Source: Haloterrigena alkaliphila
GTDB taxonomy: Archaea; Halobacteriota; Halobacteria; Halobacteriales; Natrialbaceae
Direction: 5' to 3'
NCBI RefSeq assembly: GCF_017352155.2
Contig: NZ_CP084319.1
Location: forward strand, 124,001 to 188,000
DNA length: 64,000 nt
The notes beneath the pieces were generated by a model, which was not told the DNA's origin, did no database searches, and saw nothing but the letters and a program-made list of their open reading frames with translations. The position numbers were made by a program, and so were the translations under genes. Position 1 is the first letter of the stretch, and each line of letters starts with the position of its first letter. This document shows positions 1 to 7,937 of the stretch, one piece after another.

Positions 1-306
1 ACCGCCGAGGACGCCGATCACACCGTCGTATCGACCACCGTTGTACTGGCTATCGATGTGGGAGCCGAACATGACCGGGTCTGCGTCCTGCTCCGCCCCG
101 GGTCGCCGTCCGAAGATGTTCCCCATCTCGTCGATACGGACCGTCAGACCGGCCTCTCGAAACCAGTCGACGATGGTGTCTCGGGCCTCCTTGTTCTCGT
201 CGGACAAACTCGGGCGGTTCACCCCGCCGTTTTCGGTCGCCCCGATTTCGTTGAACTCGTCGAACCGTCGGCGGAATCGCTGCTCGTCGATACTCACTTT
301 GGCCAT
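1..306 (-). CDS. M20-family Zn amidohydrolase (N-carbamoyl amino acid / allantoate hydrolase type), N-terminus only
   Basis: The reading frame opens with ATG at 306 on the minus strand and runs off the left edge without a stop, giving the first 102 residues. They start MAKVSIDEQRF and contain ENGGVNRPSLSDEN, then GNIFGRR and VMFGSHIDSQYNGG. The last segment carries the His-x-Asp pair that binds the first metal in the M20 hydantoinase/carbamoylase subfamily. Known members remove a carbamoyl group from N-carbamoyl amino acids, allantoate or beta-ureidopropionate and act in the cytoplasm as dimers. The substrate cannot be read from this fragment. The nearby allantoinase-like and deacylase genes fit a ureide or hydantoin route. 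A relic transposon end lies about 45 bases upstream of the start. Confidence 0.85.
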   Translation of the reverse strand, partial: MAKVSIDEQRFRRRFDEFNEIGATENGGVNRPSLSDENKEARDTIVDWFREAGLTVRIDEMGNIFGRRPGAEQDADPVMFGSHIDSQYNGGRYDGVIGVLGG

Positions 307-350
307 GCGAGAACGCACCAGCGGGGCGAACTTTAACTTTTGCAAGCTAA

Positions 351-404
351 GTCCTCGTCCTCAAGGAGCAACGCAGTGAGCGGAGCGACCGAGTAGCGCA
401 ATAG
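351..404 (+). pseudogene. Relic of a TnpB C-terminus / transposon right end
   Basis: One frame reads VLVLKEQRSERSDRVAQ followed by TAG. It ends in a GGGCGGGG run. This matches the layout of the last codons of the intact tnpB just downstream (PTLKERPALVVSE, then TAG and GGGTGGGG at 1750-1795). I read it as the leftover right end of a second, lost IS1341-type element. No other part of that element is visible. Confidence 0.5.
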
Positions 405-472
405 GGCGGGGATACAGCGTACGCTCGTTGCAACCAAAACATTAAAATATTGATACGACTAACCAGCAAACA

Positions 473-1786
473 GTGGTCGAAGAAGCGTTCAAATACGCTG
501 CCGAGCCCGAGGACGCGACCACTGCCGAGAGTGCGTGGAAAGCGATTCAAACCTGTCGCGAAGTGTACAACCACGCACTCACCCAAGAGTACAAACCTGC
601 TCCTGATTACGACAAGCCATCGTACACGGCAATGCAGAACAAGCTTCCCGAGTGGAAGCGTGAGTGGTCTGAATGGGGCAACGTGTACTCGAAATGCCTT
701 CAAATGGCAGTGAGGCGCATCAAGCATTCGGGGACCATCCTCGGCAAACTGAAAGAACGTGGATTCGACGTAGGTAAACTCAGGTGGAAAGCACCGCGGG
801 GCTACCGTAGCATCACGTACAACCAGTCTGGCTTCGACGTGGATAGTAACACGGGTCAGATTGACCACGCTACGGTCGAACTCTCTAAAATCGGTACGTT
901 CCACGTGAATTTTCACCGACCCCTCCCAGACGACGCAGATATCAAAGAGGTCATCCTGAAAAAGCAGAAAACTGGTGACTGGACGGTCAGCATCATGGTT
1001 GAATACGATGCTGACTATCCAGAGAAACCTGCTGTCGCAGACATCGACGTTGAGGATACCGTTGGGATCGACCTCGGTATCACGAAGTTCATTCACGACT
1101 CGGACGGGCGAGCGTTCGCCCCGTTAGACGAAGAGGATGAGCGCGAACGTATCGACAAACGCCACCAATCTGTTTCTCGCAAGGAACACGAGTCGAACAA
1201 CTGGAACAAGGCGCGCCAACGCTTAGCGCGAGCATACGAGCGGTTATCGAACAAGCGCAAAGCGTATCGGGAAGCTCTTGCCAACTCGTATACAAAGCAA
1301 TACGATGCCGTGTTCCTCGAAGACCTGAACGTTGGTAGCATGATGCAACAGAACGGTAATAGTCGGACCATCGCGTCGATGTCGTGGTACGAGACACTGC
1401 AAACGTTCCAACGCTTCGGGAAGAAGAACGGCTGTCACGTTGTACTCGTCCCGCCTGAGGGGACGACGAAGCGGTGCGTTCAGTGTGGTGTCGAGTCGGA
1501 GAAACCGTTGTGGGTGCGCGAGCACTCATGCCCGTCGTGTGGGTTCACGACTGATCGTGACCAGAACGCTGCGTTGGAAGTACAGCGTCTTGGATTGCTC
1601 GAACTGGGAGTGGTTGAGAATGAGTCAGGATTAGGTCAGGAACTGGCCGAATCAACGCCTGCTGAGACTGGTACCTCTGCGGGGTCGCGCTCTAGCTCGT
1701 CTGGAGACGTGGTTCCTGCAAGTGCCGTCGTTGACACGGGAAGCCCCACCCTCAAGGAACGACCGGCGTTAGTCGTGAGCGAGTAG
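473..1786 (+). CDS. tnpB: RNA-guided endonuclease TnpB of IS1341-type element
   Basis: TnpB is the RNA-guided DNA nuclease of IS200/IS605 elements and the ancestor of Cas12. The RuvC site is split in the usual way: Asp200 in GIDLGITKF, Glu283 in FLEDLNV and the closing Asp in TDRDQNAA near 361-363. A zinc ribbon of CVQC (335-338) and CPSC (353-356) sits between the last two. The 437 residues are close to family size. No ATG lies in frame before the conserved region, so the GTG at 473 is used, and the first strand of the N-terminal domain may be missing. A TATA-like ACATTAAAATATT lies at 439-451. The catalytic residues are intact, so the nuclease could be active even though no partner transposase is present. 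Confidence 0.93.
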   Translation: MVEEAFKYAAEPEDATTAESAWKAIQTCREVYNHALTQEYKPAPDYDKPSYTAMQNKLPEWKREWSEWGNVYSKCLQMAVRRIKHSGTILGKLKERGFDVGKLRWKAPRGYRSITYNQSGFDVDSNTGQIDHATVELSKIGTFHVNFHRPLPDDADIKEVILKKQKTGDWTVSIMVEYDADYPEKPAVADIDVEDTVGIDLGITKFIHDSDGRAFAPLDEEDERERIDKRHQSVSRKEHESNNWNKARQRLARAYERLSNKRKAYREALANSYTKQYDAVFLEDLNVGSMMQQNGNSRTIASMSWYETLQTFQRFGKKNGCHVVLVPPEGTTKRCVQCGVESEKPLWVREHSCPSCGFTTDRDQNAALEVQRLGLLELGVVENESGLGQELAESTPAETGTSAGSRSSSSGDVVPASAVVDTGSPTLKERPALVVSE

Positions 1787-1800
1787 GGTGGGGTAGTTCA
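1640..1800 (+). ncRNA. Candidate omega-RNA (sotRNA) at the tnpB 3' end
   Basis: In TnpB elements the guide RNA is transcribed from the 3' end of tnpB through the right end, with the guide taken from flanking DNA. Sense overlapping transcripts of this kind have been reported for IS1341-type genes in Halobacterium. The tail of this gene codes for a low-complexity Ser/Glu/Thr stretch and then the conserved LKE tail, as expected where the DNA also has to encode RNA structure. If the right end is at about 1801, the guide would begin ATTCCGGAGAGG. The bounds are inferred, not seen. Confidence 0.35.
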
Positions 1801-1898
1801 CCATTCCGGAGAGGTCCACCGCGGTGGGCGGCCGAGCGCTACCAGACGCGGCGCAACCCACCGAAAGAATCAAACGGCCCATCCTCGAGAGTCGATAC

Positions 1899-3542
1899 AT
1901 GTCGTCTGTTAGCACGGGGTCCGTAGAGTTCCGGAACGCACGCGTTCTCGATGGCACCGGTGGGCCGGTCTTTACCGCACACGTCCTGGTCGATGACGGT
2001 CGAATCAAACGAATCAGCGACGATCCGGCTGGTGCTGACCGGCGCATCGACCTCGACGGATCGTATCTCGCCCCCGGGTTCGTGGACATGCACGCCCACT
2101 CGGAGCTGCGGCTGATCACCAATCCCACCGCCGAGGAGAAACTCACACAGGGGATTACGACCGAAGTCCTCGGACAGGACGGAGTCAGCGTCGCCCCCGT
2201 TCCGGAAGACATGAAGACGGAATGGGAGAACCGCATCCAGTCGTTAGACGGCACGCTCGACAGGAGATGGCCCTGGAGTTCCGTCTCCGAGTACCTCGAC
2301 GAGCTCGACGAGGCGGCGCCGGCCGTCAACGCTGCCCACTACGCCCCGCACGGGAACCTCCGATCGCACATCGCCGGCTTCGAGGACCGCGAACTCGCGA
2401 CAGGAGAAGTGGCTGAGCTACAGGACAGGCTCGAGCAGGCGATCGACGGCGGCGCGTTCGGACTGTCCACGGGAATGATCTACCCGCCGAGTTCCTACGG
2501 GCGCGACCCGGAACTCGAGGCGCTCGCCGAGACGCTCGCGACCCGGGACTCGTTTATGATCTCTCACGTGTGGAACGAGACCGACCGGGTCGTCGAATCG
2601 ATCGACCGCTATCTCGAACTCTGTCGGCGCGGCGGCTGTCACGCACACGTCTCACACCTGAAAGTGGGCGGCCAACAGAACTGGGGGAACTCCACGGATA
2701 TCCTCGATCTGTTCGACGACGCGATCGACGCGGGACAGCGGGTCTCGTTCGACCAGTACCCGTACACGGCGGGCTCGACGATGCTCACCGCGTTGTTGCC
2801 GCCGTGGGTGCGACGGGGCGAAACGGCGGACATCCTCGACCGGCTGCGACGGGCGGACGTCAGAGAGCGAATCGCCGAGGACATCTCGTCTCCCGGGGAG
2901 TGGGAAAATCTGGCTCGCGCGGCCGGCAGTTGGGACAACATCCTCATCACCCGGACCGCGAGCGGCGACTACCAGGGAGACACGATCGAGGAAATTGCGA
3001 CCGAGCGAAACCTCGACCCGGTCGATGCGATATGTGAACTCCTCGTCGAGGAGCACCTGGACGTGACGATGGCGGACTTCGTCATGTCGGAAGAAGACAT
3101 CGAGCGGTTCCTCGCGGACGACCGAGGAACGTTCTGTACGGACGGGATCTTCGGCGGGAAACCCCATCCGAGGGCCATCGGGACGTTCGGTCGCATCCTC
3201 GAGCGATACGTGCGCGAGCGCGATGTACTGTCTCTACCGCTCGTGGCGCGCAAGGCGGCCGGCCACCCCGCCGACATCCTCGGACTCGACGACCGGGGGT
3301 ACGTGAAGGAGGGATACGTCGCGGACCTCGTCGTCTTCGACCTCGACGCCGTGTCGGAGAACGCCACCTACGAGGACCCGTTCCAGCTCACCGACGGCTT
3401 CGAGTATATTCTCGTCAGCGGGGCGCTGGCCGTCGATGACGGGACGACGACGGGCGCTCGTAACGGTGAGGTTCTCCGCTCGACCGACGAGTGGGACGGG
3501 CCCGAACGGCCGGTGATCGACAGGTCGTCCAACGAGTCGTGA
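1899..3542 (+). CDS. N-acyl-D-amino-acid deacylase family amidohydrolase
   Basis: This is a 547-residue member of the D-aminoacylase branch of the amidohydrolase superfamily, which releases D-amino acids from N-acyl derivatives. Visible features are the metal-binding HAH in GFVDMHAHSE, ISHVWNE and HVSHLKVGG carrying later His ligands, and the C-terminal CTDGIFGGKPHPRAIGTFGR segment typical of the family. Where the well-studied bacterial enzyme has Cys in GNCG, this protein has Asp (GQDGVSVAP), so the metal site differs and the substrate should not be assumed. The ATG at 1899 is preferred over an upstream in-frame start because family similarity begins there. A stem-loop follows the stop, and an oxidoreductase gene lies 185 bases downstream on the same strand. 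Confidence 0.88.
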   Translation: MSSVSTGSVEFRNARVLDGTGGPVFTAHVLVDDGRIKRISDDPAGADRRIDLDGSYLAPGFVDMHAHSELRLITNPTAEEKLTQGITTEVLGQDGVSVAPVPEDMKTEWENRIQSLDGTLDRRWPWSSVSEYLDELDEAAPAVNAAHYAPHGNLRSHIAGFEDRELATGEVAELQDRLEQAIDGGAFGLSTGMIYPPSSYGRDPELEALAETLATRDSFMISHVWNETDRVVESIDRYLELCRRGGCHAHVSHLKVGGQQNWGNSTDILDLFDDAIDAGQRVSFDQYPYTAGSTMLTALLPPWVRRGETADILDRLRRADVRERIAEDISSPGEWENLARAAGSWDNILITRTASGDYQGDTIEEIATERNLDPVDAICELLVEEHLDVTMADFVMSEEDIERFLADDRGTFCTDGIFGGKPHPRAIGTFGRILERYVRERDVLSLPLVARKAAGHPADILGLDDRGYVKEGYVADLVVFDLDAVSENATYEDPFQLTDGFEYILVSGALAVDDGTTTGARNGEVLRSTDEWDGPERPVIDRSSNES

Positions 3543-3551
3543 CACACGATC

Positions 3552-3565
3552 TGTGCTGTGGCACA
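3552..3565 (+). terminator. Small stem-loop after the deacylase gene
   Basis: TGTGC and GCACA face each other across a TGTG loop ten bases past the stop codon. The short stem has no T-run, so a role in ending transcription is only possible. Confidence 0.25.
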
Positions 3566-3603
3566 TGATCGACACACGGACGCACCGATTCTGGACACTC
3601 CCG

Positions 3604-3645
3604 CAATCGGTCCGTACAGAACTCGCGCAATAGGTCCGTGCAGAT
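3604..3645. repeat. Two direct repeats in the oxidoreductase promoter region
   Basis: CAATCGGTCCGTACAGAA (3604-3621) and CAATAGGTCCGTGCAGAT (3628-3645) match at 15 of 18 positions and are offset by 24 bases. They lie about 45 bases upstream of the TATA-like element at 3689. Such a pair could be a regulator site for the oxidoreductase gene. Confidence 0.5.
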
Positions 3646-3688
3646 TTGCAGCCGTTTGTTCGCCATTGCCTGAGTTTATCACCCATAC

Positions 3689-3695
3689 TTATTTA
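3689..3695 (+). promoter_or_regulatory. TATA-like box for the luciferase-like oxidoreductase gene
   Basis: TTATTTA lies 33 bases before the ATG at 3728. This spacing fits an archaeal promoter with a very short leader. Confidence 0.45.
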
Positions 3696-3727
3696 GTAGC
3701 CGTCGGGTTACTTCTCAACGGATTCCA

Positions 3728-4765
3728 ATGAGCAGTAGCAAACAGGTGTTCGATAGAGGTGACCGTGTTGGTGTCTACCTGCAGGACAAACATTCGTTAC
3801 AGGAGAATCTCGAACTCGTCCAGTACGCGGAAGAGCAGGGGATCGACGAGATTTGGCAGGCGGAGTCTCGACTCGCACGCGACGGCATCACGCCGCTCGG
3901 GGCGTACGCGGCCGTCACGGATCAGATCAAACTCGGGACCGGCGTCATCAACAACTGGACGCGCAACACCGCACTCATCGCCCAGACGATGAGCACATTG
4001 GAGGAACTCGCCGGTCCGAACCGCATCCAGTGTGGAATCGGCGCCTGGTGGGACCCGCTGGCGGAGAAAGTCGGTATCGACCGAAGCGGTGCTCTCCGCG
4101 CGATGCGGGAGTGCGTCGAGGTCACGCAGGACCTCCTGGACATGGAGAACGTCACCTACGACGGCAAGTTCGTTCAGATGCGCGACGTGGAACTCGACGT
4201 CGTCCACGGCGACTCCGGACCGCGGACGGTGCCAGTGTACGTCGGCGGTACCGGATTCAAAATGCTCGAGCTCACGGGTCACTTCGCCGACGGCGCTGTG
4301 ATGAACTATCTCGTTAGCCCCGAGTACAACGACAAGGCACTCGACGCGCTCGCGACCGGCGCGGAGCGCGGTGGCCGGTCGCTCGAGGATATCGACCGAC
4401 CGCAACTGATCGTCTGTTCGATGGACCACGACGTCGACAAAGCCCTCGACAACGCGCGCGAACTCATTACGCAGTACCTGGGCCAGCAGCCCCACATCAT
4501 GAAGGCGAGCGGCGTCAGTCAGGACCTCATCGACGAGGTTGGTGAGGCGATCGGCGGCTGGCCGGCGGACAAGGAAGACATCCAGCAGGGAATGGAACTC
4601 ATTCCGGATGACGTCGTCCACAAGCTTACGGCCAGTGGGACTCCCGAACAGTGTCGCGAAAAAGTCCGCGAATACGCTGAGAGCGGCTGTCAGTGCCCGA
4701 TTCTCTATCCGCTCGGGGACGACCGCGAGCTGATGATCGACGAGTTCGCTGACGGCTACCTGTAG
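3728..4765 (+). CDS. Luciferase-like (LLM class) F420- or flavin-dependent oxidoreductase
   Basis: This 345-residue single-domain TIM-barrel protein belongs to the bacterial-luciferase-like family, which includes F420-dependent methylene-H4MPT reductase and many F420 or FMN oxidoreductases. Recognisable parts are the N-terminal VGVYLQDKHSLQENLELVQYA, the core LGTGVINNWTRN and GIGAWWDPL, and the central VPVYVGGTG loop that usually contacts the cofactor. The C-terminal TASGTPEQCREKVREYAESG is also typical. The substrate cannot be predicted. F420 use is suggested, but not proved, by the FO-synthase genes cofH and cofG in the same region. It is transcribed alone, with repeat motifs in front and convergent thrC behind. 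Confidence 0.88.
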   Translation: MSSSKQVFDRGDRVGVYLQDKHSLQENLELVQYAEEQGIDEIWQAESRLARDGITPLGAYAAVTDQIKLGTGVINNWTRNTALIAQTMSTLEELAGPNRIQCGIGAWWDPLAEKVGIDRSGALRAMRECVEVTQDLLDMENVTYDGKFVQMRDVELDVVHGDSGPRTVPVYVGGTGFKMLELTGHFADGAVMNYLVSPEYNDKALDALATGAERGGRSLEDIDRPQLIVCSMDHDVDKALDNARELITQYLGQQPHIMKASGVSQDLIDEVGEAIGGWPADKEDIQQGMELIPDDVVHKLTASGTPEQCREKVREYAESGCQCPILYPLGDDRELMIDEFADGYL

Positions 4766-4896
4766 CGATACGGCACGTACTCGTTCACGTTTCGGACGAG
4801 CGATGGCACCGCCTCTTCCGTTCGGCGTGTTTGTATTTTCCGTTCGAGAGTAGCATCCCGGATCGAGACGGACGTTCAGCGGCGCTCCGACGACGA

Positions 4897-6156
4897 TCAG
4901 TCGTCGGCAGCGGCGGCCTGGGCGTCCCCGAACAGCGCTTCCACTTCGGAGAGTTCGGGTTCGATTCGGTTAACGTCGCCCGTCGCTTTCTTCGCGCTCT
5001 CGGTATCCTTCAGGCCGAAGCCCGTCGAGACGACGACGACGGTTTCGTCCCGCTCGATGATACCTTGCTCCAGCGCCTCCTGAACGCCGGCGACCGGCGT
5101 TGCTCCTGCAGGTTCGGCGTAAATCCCCTCCGTGCTTCCGAGGAGCTTCTCGGCCTCGAGGATCTCCTCGTCGGAGACCAACACGGTGTCTCCGCCGCTC
5201 TCCTGGGGAGCGCGGCAGGCCTTGATCGTGTTGCGCGGCCGGCCGACGGCGATGCTGTCGGCGATGGTGTCTGCGATATCGTCGATATCCTCGTGGCCTT
5301 GGAACGCATCGTGGATCGCCGAGGCGCCTTCCGCCTGGACGCCGAGCATCTTCGGGTAGTCGTCGACGTAGCCGAGGTCGTAGAACTCCTTGAATCCCTT
5401 CCAGGCGCCGGCGATCGTACAGCCGTCACCCATCGAGAACACCACCCAGTCGGGAACCTCCCCGCGGACCACCGACTGTTCCGCGAGCTCGTGACCGACG
5501 GTTCGTTTCCCTTCCACCTGGAAGGGATTGATCGCCGCATTGCGGTTGTACCAGCCGTACTCGTCCGTGACCTCGACGCTCAGATCGTACGCTTCGTCGT
5601 ACGACCCGTTGACGGCGAGGACGTCGGCACCGTACACGAGCGGCTGAGCGAGCTTGCCGGCGGGCGCGGCTCCGGGAACGAAGATGCGACAGTCCAGACC
5701 ACCACGCGCCGCGTATCCGGACAGCGAAGCCGCCGCGTTCCCCGTCGACGCACACGTGATGATATTACGGCCAGCGTGTTTGGCCTTCGTCACCGCGATG
5801 GAACTGGCGCGGTCCTTGAAACAGCCGGTCGGATTGCGCCCGTCGTCCTTGACGAGCGTCTCGACACCGAGCTCCTCGCTCAGATTCGGGGCGTCGAACA
5901 GGTCCGTCCCGCCCTCGTTGAGGGTCACGACCGCTGCATCGTCGTTGACCGGGAGGAACGCTTCGTACTTCCACTGGCTCCGAATGTTTCCGTCGAGGTC
6001 GGCGTCGAAGTTGTCGTCGATGACGTCGTAATCGTACTTGACCTCGAGAATGCCTTTGACGCCCTCGTGTTCCGGACAGGTGTAAATAATTTGATCCGGG
6101 TCGTACTCCCTCTCACAAATCGTACACTCTAACGTAGTCACATGGTCCATTGCCAT
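4897..6156 (-). CDS. thrC: Threonine synthase
   Basis: A PLP enzyme of fold type II, expected to convert O-phosphohomoserine to threonine. The N-terminus holds a zinc-ribbon-like CTIC followed by YTCPEHEG. The PLP lysine is Lys114 in GCFKDRA, in place of the more usual SFKDR. ITCASTGNAAASLSGYAARGG is the phosphate or substrate loop, and SMGDGCTIAGAWKGF follows. At 419 residues it is of normal archaeal length. Two ATGs are possible at 6156 and 6150, both just before DHVTTLEC. Related enzymes (cysteate synthase, diaminopropionate-type enzymes) share this fold, so the reaction is likely but not certain. It is convergent with the oxidoreductase gene and divergent from cofH. Confidence 0.88.
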   Translation of the reverse strand: MAMDHVTTLECTICEREYDPDQIIYTCPEHEGVKGILEVKYDYDVIDDNFDADLDGNIRSQWKYEAFLPVNDDAAVVTLNEGGTDLFDAPNLSEELGVETLVKDDGRNPTGCFKDRASSIAVTKAKHAGRNIITCASTGNAAASLSGYAARGGLDCRIFVPGAAPAGKLAQPLVYGADVLAVNGSYDEAYDLSVEVTDEYGWYNRNAAINPFQVEGKRTVGHELAEQSVVRGEVPDWVVFSMGDGCTIAGAWKGFKEFYDLGYVDDYPKMLGVQAEGASAIHDAFQGHEDIDDIADTIADSIAVGRPRNTIKACRAPQESGGDTVLVSDEEILEAEKLLGSTEGIYAEPAGATPVAGVQEALEQGIIERDETVVVVSTGFGLKDTESAKKATGDVNRIEPELSEVEALFGDAQAAAADD

Positions 6157-6334
6157 ACGAGATATCAAGCGAGGCACCTACTAAAAGACACCGCACACCA
6201 TTCAAAACGGCTGGCGCCGACAGTGAGCCGCATTTTCGAGATACCGCAGAGCAATTTCTGTCACCGGCTGGCACATGACATCCAAACCCGTCACAAATGT
6301 CCCGGAGAGTCGTTCAGAACTCGGTGAGGGACAC

Positions 6335-6341
6335 ATTTATC
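6335..6341 (+). promoter_or_regulatory. TATA-like box for cofH
   Basis: ATTTATC lies 31 bases before the ATG at 6366, which predicts a leaderless or nearly leaderless transcript. It supports that start over upstream in-frame codons. Confidence 0.5.
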
Positions 6342-6365
6342 GTCGCGGCTGTACGTCTTCGTTTC

Positions 6366-7721
6366 ATGTCCGACGCGTTTCGAGCGGGGGTCACTGGACC
6401 CGCCGGTCGAATGGAATACAGCCACCGTCCAGACACGACGCAATCGTTCGAGAACGCGCTCGAAAAGGCCCGTAACGGGGAGCGATTAACCGTCGACGAC
6501 GGTGTCGAACTGCTCACCACGGGGACGGAAAGTCCTGAAATTGACCAGAGCCGCAAGGAGGAAGTGCTCCGGATCGCCGACTACCGACGCGCGGAGATGG
6601 TCGGTGAGGAGGTGACGTTCGTCGCCAATCTCAATAATAACGTGACGACGGCGTGTAACACGGGTTGCCAATTCTGTAACTTCAAGGATACCGCCAGCAA
6701 ATTCGAAACGGAATACTCCGAAGATCACGGGGGCTTCACGAAGACGCCGGAAGAATCTCGCGGGATAGTGCGAGACGCCGTCGAGCGAGGTATCTACGAA
6801 GTCTGTTCCGTGAGTGGGCTTCATCCGGCGTTCGCGCTCGACGATGAACACCGGGAACGACTGGAAGCATGCGATCGTAACGACCTCAATTACAAGTCTC
6901 CTGCCGCGTACACCGTCGATCCCGGGACGTACTGCGACCAGATGGAGGCGATGAGCGTCGACGGCGTCCACGTCCATTCGATGACTCCGGAGGAGGTCTA
7001 TCACGCCCGGCGCGGCACCAACTGGGAGTACGAGGAGGTGTATCGTCGTCTCCGTGACGCCGGCCTGGATTCCGTTCCCGGAACGGCCGCGGAGATCCTC
7101 GTGGACGAAGTCCGTGAGGTCATTTGCCCCGGGAAGATCGGAACCGACGAGTGGGTCGCCGCGATGGAAGCAGCTGCCGCCGTCGGTCTGCCGATGACGG
7201 CCACGATCATGTACGGCCACGTCGAAAACGAGATGCATCGCGTCCAGCATCTCGACGTCATTCGAGACCTGCAGGACAGGACGGAGAACATCACCGAATT
7301 CGTTCCGTTGTCGTTCGTGCACGAACAGACTCCACTTGCCGAACACGGCGTCGTCGAGTCGGGTGCCAGCACCGACGAAGACGAACTCATGATCGCCGTC
7401 TCGCGCCTGTTTCTCGACAACATCGAGAACGTCCAATCGTCGTGGGTGAAATACGGCGACGCCCAGGGGTTGAAGATGCTCAACTGCGGAGCGAACGATT
7501 TCATGGGGACGATTCTTTCCGAAGAGATCACCAAGCGCGCCGGTGGCAGTTACGGCCAGTTCCGTTCGTTCGAAGAGTACTGTGACATGCTTTCAGCGAT
7601 CGGACGGCCGCCGGTCGAACGCTCGTCGGACTACGAACAGCGCCGTCGCATCGACGTCGAGTCGGATCGAATCGGCCCCCGTCTCGGACCTGCCGCCGAC
7701 GGAACGCCGCTCGTCGAGTAA
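6366..7721 (+). CDS. cofH: FO synthase subunit 2, CofH (radical SAM)
   Basis: CofH joins an aminophenol-type radical fragment from tyrosine to the ribityl-pyrimidine. With CofG it makes FO, the deazaflavin core of coenzyme F420. The radical SAM motif is CNTGCQFC (Cys97, Cys101, Cys104), preceded by VTFVANLNNNVTTA. Also conserved are EVCSVSGLHP, VHVHSMTPEEV, PGTAAEILVDEVREVICPGK, MYGHVE and FVPLSF. The 451 residues match haloarchaeal CofH. The start at 6366 follows a TATA box at 6335. Its partner cofG lies 7.6 kb downstream rather than adjacent, with an NAD kinase fusion and hydrolases between. The N-terminal 20 residues (FRAGVTGPAGR) look like an added tail. Confidence 0.93.
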   Translation: MSDAFRAGVTGPAGRMEYSHRPDTTQSFENALEKARNGERLTVDDGVELLTTGTESPEIDQSRKEEVLRIADYRRAEMVGEEVTFVANLNNNVTTACNTGCQFCNFKDTASKFETEYSEDHGGFTKTPEESRGIVRDAVERGIYEVCSVSGLHPAFALDDEHRERLEACDRNDLNYKSPAAYTVDPGTYCDQMEAMSVDGVHVHSMTPEEVYHARRGTNWEYEEVYRRLRDAGLDSVPGTAAEILVDEVREVICPGKIGTDEWVAAMEAAAAVGLPMTATIMYGHVENEMHRVQHLDVIRDLQDRTENITEFVPLSFVHEQTPLAEHGVVESGASTDEDELMIAVSRLFLDNIENVQSSWVKYGDAQGLKMLNCGANDFMGTILSEEITKRAGGSYGQFRSFEEYCDMLSAIGRPPVERSSDYEQRRRIDVESDRIGPRLGPAADGTPLVE

Positions 7722-7937
7722 CTCCTCGTCGCGAGCTTCGTATCATACGGCTACTGCGTCGTCCGCCACACATCGAACGGACGAGCCACACTGGCAGCAC
7801 ACTCATGCCACACTCGTCGTGGCGTCAGTGCTTTTATACGGTAATCGACCGATGGTACGCTGGACGCTAGCATAGTCCACTACCGTCGGCCCGATCGCCG
7901 ATGATAGCGCACGGAGAGCTAGCGGTGAGTTACAACC

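Larger units (their letters stand above)
430..1800 (+). mobile_element. Orphan IS1341-type element (IS200/IS605 superfamily, tnpB only)
   Basis: The element consists of a tnpB gene with no tnpA (Y1 transposase) in the window. The right end is placed near the GGTGGGGTAGTTCACC segment at 1786-1801, by analogy with haloarchaeal elements of this type. The left end is uncertain, because a relic right end occupies 351-420. Movement would need a TnpA supplied from elsewhere. Confidence 0.45.

Noticed and set aside
4831-6132. Long plus-strand frame of 433 codons
   Set aside because: It is the antisense shadow of threonine synthase, with no family signature.
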